NCBI RefSeq assembly: GCF_900101625.1
Contig: NZ_FMYZ01000017.1
Location: 24,406-88,405, forward strand
Source of the DNA: Cupriavidus sp. YR651
GTDB lineage: Bacteria; Pseudomonadota; Gammaproteobacteria; Burkholderiales; Burkholderiaceae
DNA: 64,000 bases
Reading direction: 5' to 3'
A program made the position numbers and the translations under genes. Numbering within the stretch: the stretch's first letter is position 1; the number at the start of each line of letters is the position of its first letter. A model generated the notes under the pieces. That model was not told the DNA's origin. It worked only from the letters and a program-made list of their open reading frames with translations, and searched no databases. This document shows positions 9,300 through 17,673 of this stretch, in pieces.

Positions 9300-9662
9300 T
9301 CACGCATAAAGTTGCTCATGCCGACGTTGGCATACGGTACAGCGCTTCGCGGTCGGATACGCTTGCAAGCGTGAGAGCGGGATCAACTGCTGGCAATCGA
9401 TGCAGATGCCGTACTGACCGTGCTGCATCCGCGCCCGTGCGGCGGCGATGTCGGCCAGTTGCATGCGATAGTGGTCCAGCATCGCGTCGTCCTTCTGCTG
9501 CGTGATTTCTTCGTCTGCAAGTTCGCCCTCATCCTGCGCCTCACGCTGCGCCAATGGTGTCATCGGCGTGTCAGCGGAACCAACGGCGGCATGGATACGC
9601 TCTTCGTCCGCGTCAAGCTGCGCCGCCAGCGAGACGGTTTCCTGCGCTGTGAGCTTGCTCAT
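9300..9662 (-). CDS. DksA/TraR C4 zinc-finger family protein
   Basis: 120-aa protein with an acidic helical N-terminus and a C-terminal zinc finger of form CxxC-x17-CxxC (CIDCQQL ... CTVCQ), the DksA/TraR signature. Family members bind the RNA polymerase secondary channel, or act as short DksA-like regulators. The ATG at 9662 has AGGAGATCC upstream. It overlaps the stop codon of the PRPP synthase homologue by 4 bp (ATGA), so the two are translationally coupled. Confidence 0.88.
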   Translation of the reverse strand: MSKLTAQETVSLAAQLDADEERIHAAVGSADTPMTPLAQREAQDEGELADEEITQQKDDAMLDHYRMQLADIAAARARMQHGQYGICIDCQQLIPLSRLQAYPTAKRCTVCQRRHEQLYA

Positions 9663-10570
9663 GATGGATCTCCTGAACCGTGTGCCCCGTGCAGTGCCTG
9701 CCGGATGCCGGATGCCAGGCGCTCTGCCACGGGAATACGGTTGGTTGGGTGTGCGACGGTGTCGCACGTGACAATGTGGGACGTGACAGCTTGCAGGTTG
9801 GCATAGGCTGCCTCCGCGAACAGCGCGTGAACGCCGACGCAGACTGGCGCCGGATAGCCGTGTTCACGCAGCAGCCGCGCCGATGCCAGCATGGTGCTTG
9901 CGCTGGACACCATGTCATCGACCAGTACCGGCGTACGGCCAGCGGGCGCGGGCAGACCGCTCGCGTTGATGCTGACCTCGCGGTCGCCGAAGCGCTGCTT
10001 GACCAGGACAATGCTGTCCGCGCCACAGCGGCTAGCGATGTCGTCGACCCACTGCTGGCTCTCCTCGTCGGGGCCAACGAGCAACGGCGCGCGCACCGCC
10101 TGGCGGATCCATGACGCAATCGCCGGGGCAGCATGCACGGCAATCGCCGGCTTGGTGAAGATCTCGTCCAAGCTACCGATCCGGTGAAGGTGCGGGTCAA
10201 CCGTGACCAGCCAGTCGAAGCTGGCCCCTAGCAACGCCGCAAAATGCCGTGCCGACACAATCTCCCCTGCCCGGAAGACCTCGTCCTGGCGCATGTACGC
10301 AAGGTATGGCGCCACCAGTCCGACCCGCACGGCGCCGCTTTCCCTCGTCGCGGCAGCAAGCCACAGCAGCGGCACCAGCTTGGTATCCGGACGGTCCAGC
10401 GTGCACATCACGATGGCTTCGCAACCGGCCACAGGCTGCAGCAGCCTGACGTAGGACTCGCCGTCGGGAAAGCGCCGGACCTCAGCCTCACCCGGCCGGC
10501 CGGGCAGGCAGGCGGTGACGGCCGCAGCCTGCCGTTCGTTGCCTGGCATGGCGAATACGATTGGGTCCAT
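9659..10570 (-). CDS. Ribose-phosphate pyrophosphokinase-like protein (second-copy PRPP synthase)
   Basis: 303 aa from the preferred ATG at 10570, which has AAGGA at a proper distance; an in-frame upstream codon is at 10594. It has the PRPP-synthase double phosphoribosyltransferase fold, with N-terminal RRFPDGESYV (substrate loop), VDPHLHRIGSL (the flag/divalent-ion region) and the PRPP-binding motif VLVDDMVSSASTM. The family converts ribose-5-phosphate and ATP to PRPP. It is divergent enough to be an accessory paralogue, not the housekeeping prs. It is coupled with the DksA-like gene and preceded by the DUF883 gene. Confidence 0.85.
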   Translation of the reverse strand: MDPIVFAMPGNERQAAAVTACLPGRPGEAEVRRFPDGESYVRLLQPVAGCEAIVMCTLDRPDTKLVPLLWLAAATRESGAVRVGLVAPYLAYMRQDEVFRAGEIVSARHFAALLGASFDWLVTVDPHLHRIGSLDEIFTKPAIAVHAAPAIASWIRQAVRAPLLVGPDEESQQWVDDIASRCGADSIVLVKQRFGDREVSINASGLPAPAGRTPVLVDDMVSSASTMLASARLLREHGYPAPVCVGVHALFAEAAYANLQAVTSHIVTCDTVAHPTNRIPVAERLASGIRQALHGAHGSGDPS

Positions 10571-10613
10571 GCGCATATCCTTGCAGGTTCGCATCCGACA
10601 TGCCGTGCTCGCG

Positions 10614-10946
10614 TTAACGGCGGGTGACGGCCAGTGCGACTAGGGCGCCGGCCACGGCCGCGACCGCGGCAACGGAGCCCATGCTCTCCCAAGGATGCGA
10701 GTGGACGTAGCGATCCGTGGTGTCGGCCCATTGTGAGACCCGCATTTGCGCAGCCTGACGTTGCGTATTCAGGCGATCCTGGAGCGCTTGTAGGCGTGAG
10801 CCTATCTGCGCGCGTGCCTGGGCTGTCTCCAAGCTGGCTTCGTCGGCAACATCCCGCAACAACGCCTGTACATCCGCTAGCAGCGTGTTGGCATCACGGA
10901 TCAGTACATCCTTGTGTATTAAGAGGTCCGCACGGATATCGTTCAT
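10614..10946 (-). CDS. DUF883/ElaB-YqjD family membrane-anchored protein (intact copy)
   Basis: 110-aa protein. A long amphipathic helical region (residues 1-75, LLADVQALLRDVADE) is followed by the WESMGS motif and one C-terminal transmembrane helix with a basic tail (VTRR). ElaB/YqjD relatives anchor to the inner membrane and bind ribosomes in stationary phase in E. coli. The RBS is AAGGAG. A second, broken copy lies at 27752-28083, and the two share the start MNDxRA and the HPW junction. Confidence 0.88.
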   Translation of the reverse strand: MNDIRADLLIHKDVLIRDANTLLADVQALLRDVADEASLETAQARAQIGSRLQALQDRLNTQRQAAQMRVSQWADTTDRYVHSHPWESMGSVAAVAAVAGALVALAVTRR

Positions 10947-10972
10947 GTCACTCTCCTTTTCACTGAGTCATC

Positions 10973-10989
10973 GCCGTGCATTGCACGGC
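10973..10989. promoter_or_regulatory. Perfect inverted repeat GCCGTGCA-T-TGCACGGC
   Basis: An 8-bp arm on each side of one central base, 27 bp upstream of the DUF883 start and downstream of the hydrolase stop. It could be an operator or a short terminator stem for the upstream gene. Confidence 0.35.
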
Positions 10990-11052
10990 ACCATGGAAAT
11001 TCTGTCGAACTGCTAGTCCCTGCTAGTTGCTGCCGCGGCGACAGCCCAGCGG

Positions 11053-11739
11053 CTAACCGACGTGGCCGTGCGGCGCGAGCTCCGTTGTTGCTGCAAAATG
11101 CTGGCAGAACCATTTGCCGGCGAGTTTGCCCACCTGTTCCAGCGCTCCCGGCTCCTCAAACAGGTGGGTGGCGCCGGGAATCACCTCCAGCCGCTTCTCG
11201 CATTGCATCCCCGCAGTTGCGTGCGCGTTGAGCTTCAGCACCAACGGATCCGCTTCTCCGACGATCATCAGCGTCGGCGCCCGCAACTGGCACAGCGCGT
11301 CGTGGCCGGCCAAGTCGACGCGGCCACCACGCGACACCACCGCGTCGATCCGCAGGTGCGGCGGCGGCTCCGCGGCGGCTCGGATGGCCGCGGCGGCCCC
11401 CGTGCTGGCACCGAGGTACCCGAGCCGCAGGTGGCGCTCACGCGCCACCTGCGCCACCGAGACCGTGGCGGCCCTGAGCCGCTCGCCAAGCAGGGCGATG
11501 TTGAACCGTTTCGACATCCCGACGTCCTCTTCTGGAGTCAGCAGGTCAAACAGCAACGTCCCCAGGCCCTTGCTGTTCAGCATCGAAGCAACCTCGCGGT
11601 TGCGCACGCTGTGGCGCGAACTGCCGCTGCCATGTGCAAACAGGACCAGCCCGGTTGCCACCTCCGGCAGGGCAAGGTCACCCAGCAGCGCGATGTCGCC
11701 GATATGGATTCGCACCTGTTCAATGGTGATGTGCACCAT
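11053..11739 (-). CDS. Alpha/beta hydrolase (dienelactone-hydrolase-like)
   Basis: 228-aa soluble hydrolase. The nucleophile elbow is GASTGAA, the likely acid is in GEADPLV and the histidine in GATHLFEE; an oxyanion region HGSGSSRHS lies near residue 35. The substrate is not known. Relatives are often fused to a phosphoribosyltransferase (for example Rv0571c of the DosR set). Here the phosphoribosyltransferase is a separate gene 6 kb away (17674-18300). The RBS AAGGAG is strong. It overlaps the end of the broken BCAM0308-like gene by 20 bp. Confidence 0.87.
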   Translation of the reverse strand: MVHITIEQVRIHIGDIALLGDLALPEVATGLVLFAHGSGSSRHSVRNREVASMLNSKGLGTLLFDLLTPEEDVGMSKRFNIALLGERLRAATVSVAQVARERHLRLGYLGASTGAAAAIRAAAEPPPHLRIDAVVSRGGRVDLAGHDALCQLRAPTLMIVGEADPLVLKLNAHATAGMQCEKRLEVIPGATHLFEEPGALEQVGKLAGKWFCQHFAATTELAPHGHVG

Positions 11740-12231
11740 GAGACTTCTCCTTCCCCTCTTCCCGTCCTGCCACCGGCCTCACCAGCCTCGCCATCGTCAC
11801 GCCCTGTATCAGTGCACGTTTAGCTCGGTCTCGGCACTGCCATAGTCGATCGTCTGCGTTCCCCGGGTAGGCATGGTGGATGGCGTTGCCGATGTCTCGC
11901 ACCCGGTGCAGCCCGGTCGTGGTGACCACTGTGCCCTGATCGCCTGACTCGGTCGCCATTACGCGCTCCATCGGATGCTGGGTCTGGAGCTGGGCTTCGC
12001 GATGCTGCACCGGCGCCAGGATCTCAGCCCGATGCGCCGCCTCGAAGGCGCCGCCCAGGACCACCCCGCCGGGATCTTGTCGGCAACGCGCTGGCAGGCG
12101 GAGCATACGAGGGCGGACGCGCCCGGCGGTACGGAGTGCCATTGCCAGTGCCCTCGCATGAATACTGCACGGCAGACCGGACAACTCGCCACCATCGGGG
12201 CCGCCGCCGGTTGCTTGTAGCGGTCAGACAT
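11720..12231 (-). pseudogene. BCAM0308-like protein, frameshifted
   Basis: Two frames together give one protein. The N-terminal part (from 12231) has SCPVCRAVFMRGHWQW and VCSACQ, two CxxC pairs that should bind zinc. The C-terminal part in the next frame has GGAFEAAHRAEIL, HPMERVMA and VVTTTGLHRVRDIGNAI. Both are landmarks of the BCAM0308 family, which typically reads PAG-FVTLEGPF at the junction. The break lies in a run of four C at 12064-12067, where one missing base restores the frame. It could be a real loss or a sequencing error. The function of the family is unknown; a BCAM0308-type gene is in the B. cenocepacia lxa low-oxygen locus. Confidence 0.75.
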
Positions 12232-12446
12232 GTGCTCGATCGGCAACGGGTGCCGGCGGACGGGCGGGACTTTGATTGACTGAGCTCGGACTTTCACCTT
12301 GATGCCTCGTTAGTCGTTGACACGCACGCCGGTTGACGGGCCGATTGCAGCGTGTGCCGCATCTCTGCACCATTCTGCGACTCTGGTTCCGGTAGAGTCC
12401 GACGTGACCGACACTACTAACGCTATGCGCCTGCGCGGCTCTCAAC

Positions 12447-12460
12447 TTGGGCTAGATCAA
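12447..12460. promoter_or_regulatory. Weak FNR-like site TTGGG-CTAG-ATCAA
   Basis: Only one arm is canonical (ATCAA). It lies about 215 bp before the BCAM0308-like remnant. Listed because the same TTGGG-N4-ATCAA form recurs at 19007 before a nitroreductase. Confidence 0.2.
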
Positions 12461-12491
12461 ACAATGGCCAGACATTCGCGAACGACGCCGG

Positions 12492-12836
12492 CTACATAGC
12501 CTTCCGCAGTAGGCTGCACAGGACGGGCGTTGAGCAAGGCGGCGGCCTGCAGCCATCCCGCCACGCTTGGGCCAGGCCGAAGGACAAGTTCTGGAAGTCA
12601 AGCACGCGATGGGCATCCGAGTTGACGCTCACCAGCAGTCCGCTGGCCTTCGCCATCCGACAGCCGCTGTCCCACAGGTTAAGCCGCGTCAGCTGCCCGT
12701 TGGGCTCGACAAAACAGCCGCGGTCGGCCAGCGCCTGCAACACGCCTGCGGCCTCGAACCTACAGGCATGGCGCTCGCCGAGCAAGGCGATTTCATTGAA
12801 AATCGCGACAATGGCATCGTTGGTGCCAGTAGTATT
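12492..12836 (-). pseudogene. PolX (DNA polymerase/3'-5' exonuclease, PHP) remnant with internal deletion
   Basis: The frame joins two distant parts of PolX. A piece like the PolX N-terminus (NDAIVAIFNEIA) runs straight into the end of the PHP exonuclease domain (NLWDSGCRMAKASGLLVSVNSDAHRV, with the metal-site DAH). Everything between, including the polymerase catalytic residues, about 400 codons, is gone, and the C-terminal tail is altered. The product cannot be a polymerase. It is next to an FtsH remnant, in a decayed zone. Confidence 0.65.
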
Positions 12837-13095
12837 GCGGGGTGGCCCTGGCGGGCAACCTTGCCAGTCGCTGCGGCGATGTGCTGAGATCCGGCCGTCA
12901 CGTCGCTCCTCCTGCGCAGGCTGGCATCCCATGAATTCTGGACAACCATATGGCGAGAGGGTTGCGGCACATCAAGACACCGCTCACCGCCGGCCGCGGG
13001 CTTATGTACGGCCAGCATTGCGTTGTGACGGTGTCCGTTGATACCGATCAAAGGCCAGCCTCCACTTGCCGCTATCGTGGAATGAAGCACGGCCC

Positions 13096-13410
13096 TCACA
13101 AGGATCCTAACGATTGCATGTTTTTTTCGTCAATGGCCTGCGCAGTGCGCTCGCTGTATTCCCGCTCCGGCCGTGACGGCATTGCCGCTGAGGCTAGCAG
13201 AATGCTGCCGGCTCGCTCGTAGCAGGACAGGCCGAGCGACTCGCTCATTCCGAGGTGCGTGATCATCTGCCGCGCCATGTCTGTGGTGCCCTCCAGGTCG
13301 TTTTGCGCGCCGGTAGAGACTTCGCCGAAGACGATCTGCTCCACTACGCGCCCACTAGGCAGCACAAAGCGGCCCAGCAACTCGCTCCGACCTAGCAAGT
13401 AAGCCCGCGC
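13096..13410 (-). pseudogene. FtsH protease fragment (inverted piece)
   Basis: Minus-strand frame matching the M41 peptidase part of FtsH: GRVVEQIVFGEVSTGAQNDL, DMARQMITHLGMSE and EYSERTAQAIDE. It lacks the AAA domain, the membrane helices and the HEXXH zinc site, and it ends in unrelated sequence after AIDE. The natural continuation is found just to the right on the opposite strand. Confidence 0.75.
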
Positions 13411-13598
13411 CTCGCTCTTGGTTCACACTGGGCCAGTCCGCCGAGCGGGCCCGCCAGCCCTTGCTCGCGCAGCGCGCACCCCTAGACGGACTAGCACAGC
13501 TGCTGATTGAAGAAGGGGTGGTCGACCGGGTCGCGCTCGACGCCGTAACGCAGATCCGCGACGTCGTGGCGCCGCACGTCGAAGCTGCCATGCAATAG
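13411..13598 (+). pseudogene. FtsH C-terminal tail fragment
   Basis: Plus-strand frame open to a TAG at 13596-13598 and reading LGQSAERARQPLLAQ...LAQLLIEEGVVDR, like the last 60 residues of an FtsH-type protease. It would follow the AIDE motif of the fragment on the minus strand if 13.10-13.41 kb were flipped. There is no start codon of its own. The next gene begins 18 bp later. Confidence 0.55.
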
Positions 13599-13616
13599 CC
13601 ACGCGAGGAGTACGCT

Positions 13617-14930
13617 ATGGCATCCCCGCTTACCCCATTCCTTGCGGTCCGAGACGCAGCACGTCGCCTGCAGGGCAACCTATCCGACTTCGAGCCGTTG
13701 CTCGACATGGCCCGTGGCAAGGACTTTGTCCTGTTGGGCGAGGCCACGCACGGTACGGCCGAGTTCTACCAAATACGTGCTCAGATCACGCAGGCGCTGA
13801 TCCGTGGCCCTGGCTTCGATGCCGTTGCCATCGAAGGCGACTGGCCCGACGTCTGGCGTGTCAACCGCTATGTGCAGGGCGAGGGCGATGAAAGCGCCGA
13901 GCAGGCCCTGGGTGATTTCGAGCGCTTCCCGTCCTGGATGTGGCGCAACCGGGAGTTCCTGGCGTTCATCGAATGGTTGCGCGGTCACAATGCCGGCCAG
14001 CCTCCCGAAAGGCGGGTCGGTGTCTATGGGCTCGACCTTTACAGCCTATACCGTTCGGCCGAGGCAGTGATCCGTTACCTTGAGCGTGCCGACCCGCTGC
14101 AGGCCGAGGCAGCCCGACGGCACTATGCCGCGCTCGACCATGTGCGCGACCCGGCAGCCTACGGCTACCAGGCCGCAACCGGGCTGCGTGCGCCAGCGCG
14201 CGACGGCGCCATCCGGCAGTTGCTGCAGTTGCGTACCGACGAGGCCGCCTATATCTCCCGCAACGGCCTGGGGGCCATAGATTCGCACTACTTTGCTGAG
14301 CGCAACGCGACGGTGGTCGTCAATGCGGAAGCCTACTATCGCGAGATGTTTGGCCGCCGCGTCAGCACCTGGAACCTACGCGACGCGCACATGGCACAGA
14401 CGCTGTCATCGCTGGCCGCCTACCGGCTGCGCCGTGGCGGCAGCGGGTGCATTGTGGTCTGGGCCCACAACTCCCACCTCGGCGACGCGCGCGCCACGGA
14501 ATCACATCTGCGCGGCGAATGGAACCTGGGGCAACTGGTGCGCCAGCAGGCCGGTGCGCGGGCGCTGCTGATCGGCTTTACCACGTACAGCGGCCACGTC
14601 TGCGCCGCCTCCGAATGGGACGGCGCCCCTGAACACAAGGCCGTGGTGCCGGCGTTGCACGATAGCTGGGAGGCACTGTTCCACAGCACCGGACTCGATC
14701 GCTTCTTCCTGCCGCTCGGGCCGCAGGCCGGCCACCCGCTCTTCGACGTCATGCTGGAGCGCGCCATCGGCGTGCTCTACCTGCCGCGCACGGAGCGCGC
14801 CAGCCATTACTTCGATGCATCGATCGCCGGCCAGTTTGACGCCCTATTCCATCTGGACGAGACCACAGCGCTGGAGCCGCTGCAGCCCGGGCATCCCATA
14901 CCCCTGCTGGACAGCGACCGGGCGCACTGA
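13617..14930 (+). CDS. Erythromycin-esterase-family protein
   Basis: 437-aa soluble protein of the EreA/succinoglycan-biosynthesis fold. The active-site GEATHG motif is near residue 42, followed by AIEGDWPDV, GVYGLDLYSLY and VWAHNSHLGDA (conserved Glu/His cluster), and MFxRRVSTWNLRDAHM. In characterised Ere enzymes this cluster activates water to open macrolide lactones; relatives in stress islands have no proven substrate. The Shine-Dalgarno CGAGGAG precedes the ATG. In the DosR set the same domain occurs fused to a phosphoribosyltransferase (Rv2030c); here both exist as separate genes. Confidence 0.88.
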   Translation: MASPLTPFLAVRDAARRLQGNLSDFEPLLDMARGKDFVLLGEATHGTAEFYQIRAQITQALIRGPGFDAVAIEGDWPDVWRVNRYVQGEGDESAEQALGDFERFPSWMWRNREFLAFIEWLRGHNAGQPPERRVGVYGLDLYSLYRSAEAVIRYLERADPLQAEAARRHYAALDHVRDPAAYGYQAATGLRAPARDGAIRQLLQLRTDEAAYISRNGLGAIDSHYFAERNATVVVNAEAYYREMFGRRVSTWNLRDAHMAQTLSSLAAYRLRRGGSGCIVVWAHNSHLGDARATESHLRGEWNLGQLVRQQAGARALLIGFTTYSGHVCAASEWDGAPEHKAVVPALHDSWEALFHSTGLDRFFLPLGPQAGHPLFDVMLERAIGVLYLPRTERASHYFDASIAGQFDALFHLDETTALEPLQPGHPIPLLDSDRAH

Positions 14931-14959
14931 AGGGCGCCGGTCGGACGCCGCCCCATGAC

Positions 14960-14973
14960 TTGCGTTGCGTCAA
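14960..14973. promoter_or_regulatory. FNR-like variant TTGCG-TTGC-GTCAA
   Basis: Located 68 bp before the groEL paralogue start. It belongs to the TTGCG-N4-(A/G)TCAA group repeated in this window. Confidence 0.35.
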
Positions 14974-15041
14974 TGCGCAGGCCGGGACGGCAACTACCGT
15001 AAAGCGTGCCAGACCCACTGCTTGCAAATGCGGAGATCATC

Positions 15042-16679
15042 ATGCCTGCCAGAACACTTATCTTCCACCAGGGCGCGCGCCGCATGATGCTCAGCGGCGT
15101 TGAACAGCTGGCCCACGCCGTCAAGGTGACGCTGGGTCCGGGCGGCCGCAATGTGATAGTGGAGCGACCCGACATGGTGCCGCTGGTTGCCAATTCCGGC
15201 GTGATCGTGGCGAAGGCCGTGACGCTGGCCAATCCATTCGCTGACATGGGCGCCCGCTTGCTCTGCGAGGCTGCGGTACGCACCAGCGAGATCGCCGGTG
15301 ACGGCACCACGACAGCGACCACCCTAGCCCACGCGATCGTGGCCGAAGGTGTCAAGTATGTCGAAGCCGGCCATGACCCAATGCAACTCAAGCGCGGCAT
15401 CGAGGCCGCCGGCAAATTGGTCGCGAGCGTCTTACTGGATAGTGCTCGTCCCTGCGTCAGTACCGACGAGATGCGCCAGATCGCCACGATCTCAGCCAGC
15501 GGTGACCAGACCGTCGGCACGCTGGTGGCCCAAGCTGTCGATCGGGTCGGCAAAGATGGTGCGATAAGCGTGGAGGATGGCTCGAAGCTGGACGATGCAC
15601 TCGAGATTGCCGACGGTGCGCTAATCGATCGCGGCTACCTGTCGCCCTTGTTCGCGACCAACGAAAGTCGTGCCGTCGTGCTGGAATCGCCATTGGTACT
15701 GCTGTGCGACGTGAACATCTCCGCCATCACGCAACTGCTGCCGGTTCTGGAAGCCGTGAGCCGCGCCAGCCGGCCCTTGCTGGTCATCGCCAACGACGTA
15801 GAGGGCGAGGCCTTGGCCACGCTCGTGGTGAACAACCTGCGGGGCGCGCTGAAGAGCTGCGCGGTCAAATCCCCGGGATTCGGCGACTCGCGCACCGAGC
15901 AGTTGGGCGACCTGGCCGCGCTGACCGGCGCCACCGTGGTCTCACCGCAGGCCGGCATTTCGCTTGAGCACGTAACATTGGAACAGCTTGGCGAAGCCCG
16001 CCGCGTGGAGATCAACAAAGACACCACCACCCTCATCGGTTCTGGTGACGAACGCCCGCGTGTAGCCGAGCGCATTACCACCCTGCGCCAGCGCCTAGAC
16101 GAGGTACGCTCGGACTATGAGCGTGAGGCGCTGCAGCGGCGCCTGGCCCGCCTGGCCGGCGGCGTGGCCGTGATCAAGGTAGGTGCGGCAACGGAGAGCG
16201 CGCTGCACGAGCGCAAGAGCCGCTTCCAGGACGCGCTGCATGCCACTCGCGCTGCGGTGGACGAGGGCATCGTCGCCGGCGGCGGCGTGGCATTATTGCG
16301 CGCGCGCGCCACCCTCGAAGCCTGGCAGGCGCCGAACGCCGAGCAGGCCGCAGGAGGCCACATCGTCCACGCGGCGCTGGCTGCGCCAATGCGGCAGATT
16401 GCCGCCAATGCAGGCGCGGACGCAGACGCAGTGGTGCACCAGGTGTGTGCTGGCTCCGGGACGCTCGGCTACGACGCCGGCACGGAGCGCTATGGCGACA
16501 TGATTGAACTTGGCGTGATCGACCCCGTCAAGGTCGTGCGCACGGCCCTGCAAAATGCCGTCTCCGTTGCCTCCCTGCTGCTGACGACAGACTGCATGAT
16601 CGCGATCCAGCGCAGCCCTCCCGGCCAGGGCGATGCCGGCACGCACCCGGGGGCGTCGATCTTTGGCGACGACTACTAG
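15042..16679 (+). CDS. groEL: GroEL-family chaperonin paralogue (no groES beside it)
   Basis: 545-aa chaperonin. The ATG at 15042 has GGAG six bases upstream; a GTG at 15006 is less likely. The ATPase motif AGDGTTTAT is near residue 86, the apical-domain stretch GYLSPLF and EGEALATLVVNNLRG are conserved, and INKDTTT and the equatorial GIVAGGGVALLRA are intact. The C-terminus ends SIFGDDY with no GGM-rich tail. It is clearly divergent from housekeeping GroEL, for example PDMVPLVANSG where GPKG/TKDG is normal. No groES is present in the window, so it would have to work with the main GroES or alone. Confidence 0.92.
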   Translation: MPARTLIFHQGARRMMLSGVEQLAHAVKVTLGPGGRNVIVERPDMVPLVANSGVIVAKAVTLANPFADMGARLLCEAAVRTSEIAGDGTTTATTLAHAIVAEGVKYVEAGHDPMQLKRGIEAAGKLVASVLLDSARPCVSTDEMRQIATISASGDQTVGTLVAQAVDRVGKDGAISVEDGSKLDDALEIADGALIDRGYLSPLFATNESRAVVLESPLVLLCDVNISAITQLLPVLEAVSRASRPLLVIANDVEGEALATLVVNNLRGALKSCAVKSPGFGDSRTEQLGDLAALTGATVVSPQAGISLEHVTLEQLGEARRVEINKDTTTLIGSGDERPRVAERITTLRQRLDEVRSDYEREALQRRLARLAGGVAVIKVGAATESALHERKSRFQDALHATRAAVDEGIVAGGGVALLRARATLEAWQAPNAEQAAGGHIVHAALAAPMRQIAANAGADADAVVHQVCAGSGTLGYDAGTERYGDMIELGVIDPVKVVRTALQNAVSVASLLLTTDCMIAIQRSPPGQGDAGTHPGASIFGDDY

Positions 16680-16704
16680 AGCGACGCCGCCTGCGTGGAC
16701 CGCC

Positions 16705-17166
16705 ATGACTACCATTGATAGTGAAAGCCCGCTGCTGACCGACCTGTAAGAGTTCACCTCATGCAGGCGTACTTCGGCAGCGGCATGAGCGGTATCGTCA
16801 GCTTCGATTTCTTCGTCCGCAGGCTGCCGCCGGGCTGGAACTTCCTGCTGGAAAGCAAGGCCACCTAGCCTGGCTGCAAGCAGTCTTTCCGCCATTGTGG
16901 CGCCGACGGCACCGTGCTCGGCGATCGAGGATGGCGCTTGTGACGGACCGCCACTGATGCAGCCTTACATGGGGCGTGGCCGCCGTATGGCACCGGAGAT
17001 GCCGCTGCTCACCAGCCCGGCCTATGCCGCACAGCAACAGGTCGCGCTGCCCACCGCCCGCGCGCGCTGGGACAGTCGGCACCCTACCCGGTCACCGTCA
17101 GCACCGCCCTGCAGGATCTGGCGTGCGCTGACCGCGCAGGCCAGCCCGCCAGCTACGCCCCAGTAG
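16705..17166 (+). pseudogene. Nicotinate phosphoribosyltransferase remnant (pncB-like)
   Basis: The start reads MTTIDSESPLLTDL and then a TAA (16747-16749) where Tyr is expected (DLYEFT). A shifted frame continues MQAYFGSGM...FDFFVRRLPPGWNFLL. After a large deletion the C-terminal end appears as PPLMQPYMGRGRRMAPEMPLL, followed by another shift (PYPVTVSTALQ). A full enzyme has over 430 residues; only about 130 codons' worth remain. pncB2 (Rv0573c) belongs to the DosR set, so this may be a lost member of the island. Confidence 0.7.
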
Positions 17167-17202
17167 CTCGATGGTACATGCCCGAACTAGCTGAGCCCGA
17201 TG

Positions 17203-17661
17203 TCAATCTGATTGACGACCGCCCTGACGCTCGGTCGCTTCGAATGCCCACTCGCGTTCAGCCAGCGTGCGCAGGGTGCCGATTCGCCTGACGGCGCCAT
17301 CCCTCACCCTCACGGTTACGTGGTGGGCTTCACCGGTAGTCTGGCGCGCGATGGCTGCCCGGGTCCTTGCTGCCACGTCCTGCTTGTCAGTTCGAGGCCG
17401 TATGGCGAGCGCGTTGGTGACTCCCGCCACGCCGGTCTGGCCTGCCACGGCGTGCTCGGTAGCGGTGTGCCGGAAGTACCAGTCAATGTCGCCGCTCGGC
17501 GTCACCACGCCGCGTTCTACCTGGATCCAACTATGGTCGCCCGGCACCAGTGCATTCCGTGACAGCACGTTAGCAGCCGCCCACGCAATGTCGGCATTGG
17601 CGCAGGGCGCATCGGCGAACAGGTAAACACCCCGTTCTTGCTTCGTAAATGCCTCCTGCAT
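17203..17661 (-). CDS. Shortened BON-domain protein
   Basis: 152 aa. It aligns with residues of the second and third BON domains of the full protein at 28444-29088 (SWIQVERGVVTPSGDIDWYF; GVTNALAIRPRT; EAHHVTVRVRDGAVRRIG) but lacks the first BON domain and the final AxxVxNxL strand. BON domains bind lipids or membranes and occur in periplasmic or cytoplasmic stress proteins. It begins 12 bp after the phosphoribosyltransferase stop, so it is likely co-transcribed. It may be a degenerate copy. Confidence 0.6.
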   Translation of the reverse strand: MQEAFTKQERGVYLFADAPCANADIAWAAANVLSRNALVPGDHSWIQVERGVVTPSGDIDWYFRHTATEHAVAGQTGVAGVTNALAIRPRTDKQDVAARTRAAIARQTTGEAHHVTVRVRDGAVRRIGTLRTLAEREWAFEATERQGGRQSD

Positions 17662-17673
17662 GCGCTTGCGTCC

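Noticed and set aside
12447..12460. TTGGG-N4-ATCAA as a firm FNR site (also at 19007)
   Set aside because: Only one arm fits; kept as weak regulatory entries but not counted as evidence for the regulon.
16293..16895. 200-codon minus-strand frame opposite groEL
   Set aside because: Antisense shadow of a well-supported chaperonin gene, with no family likeness.
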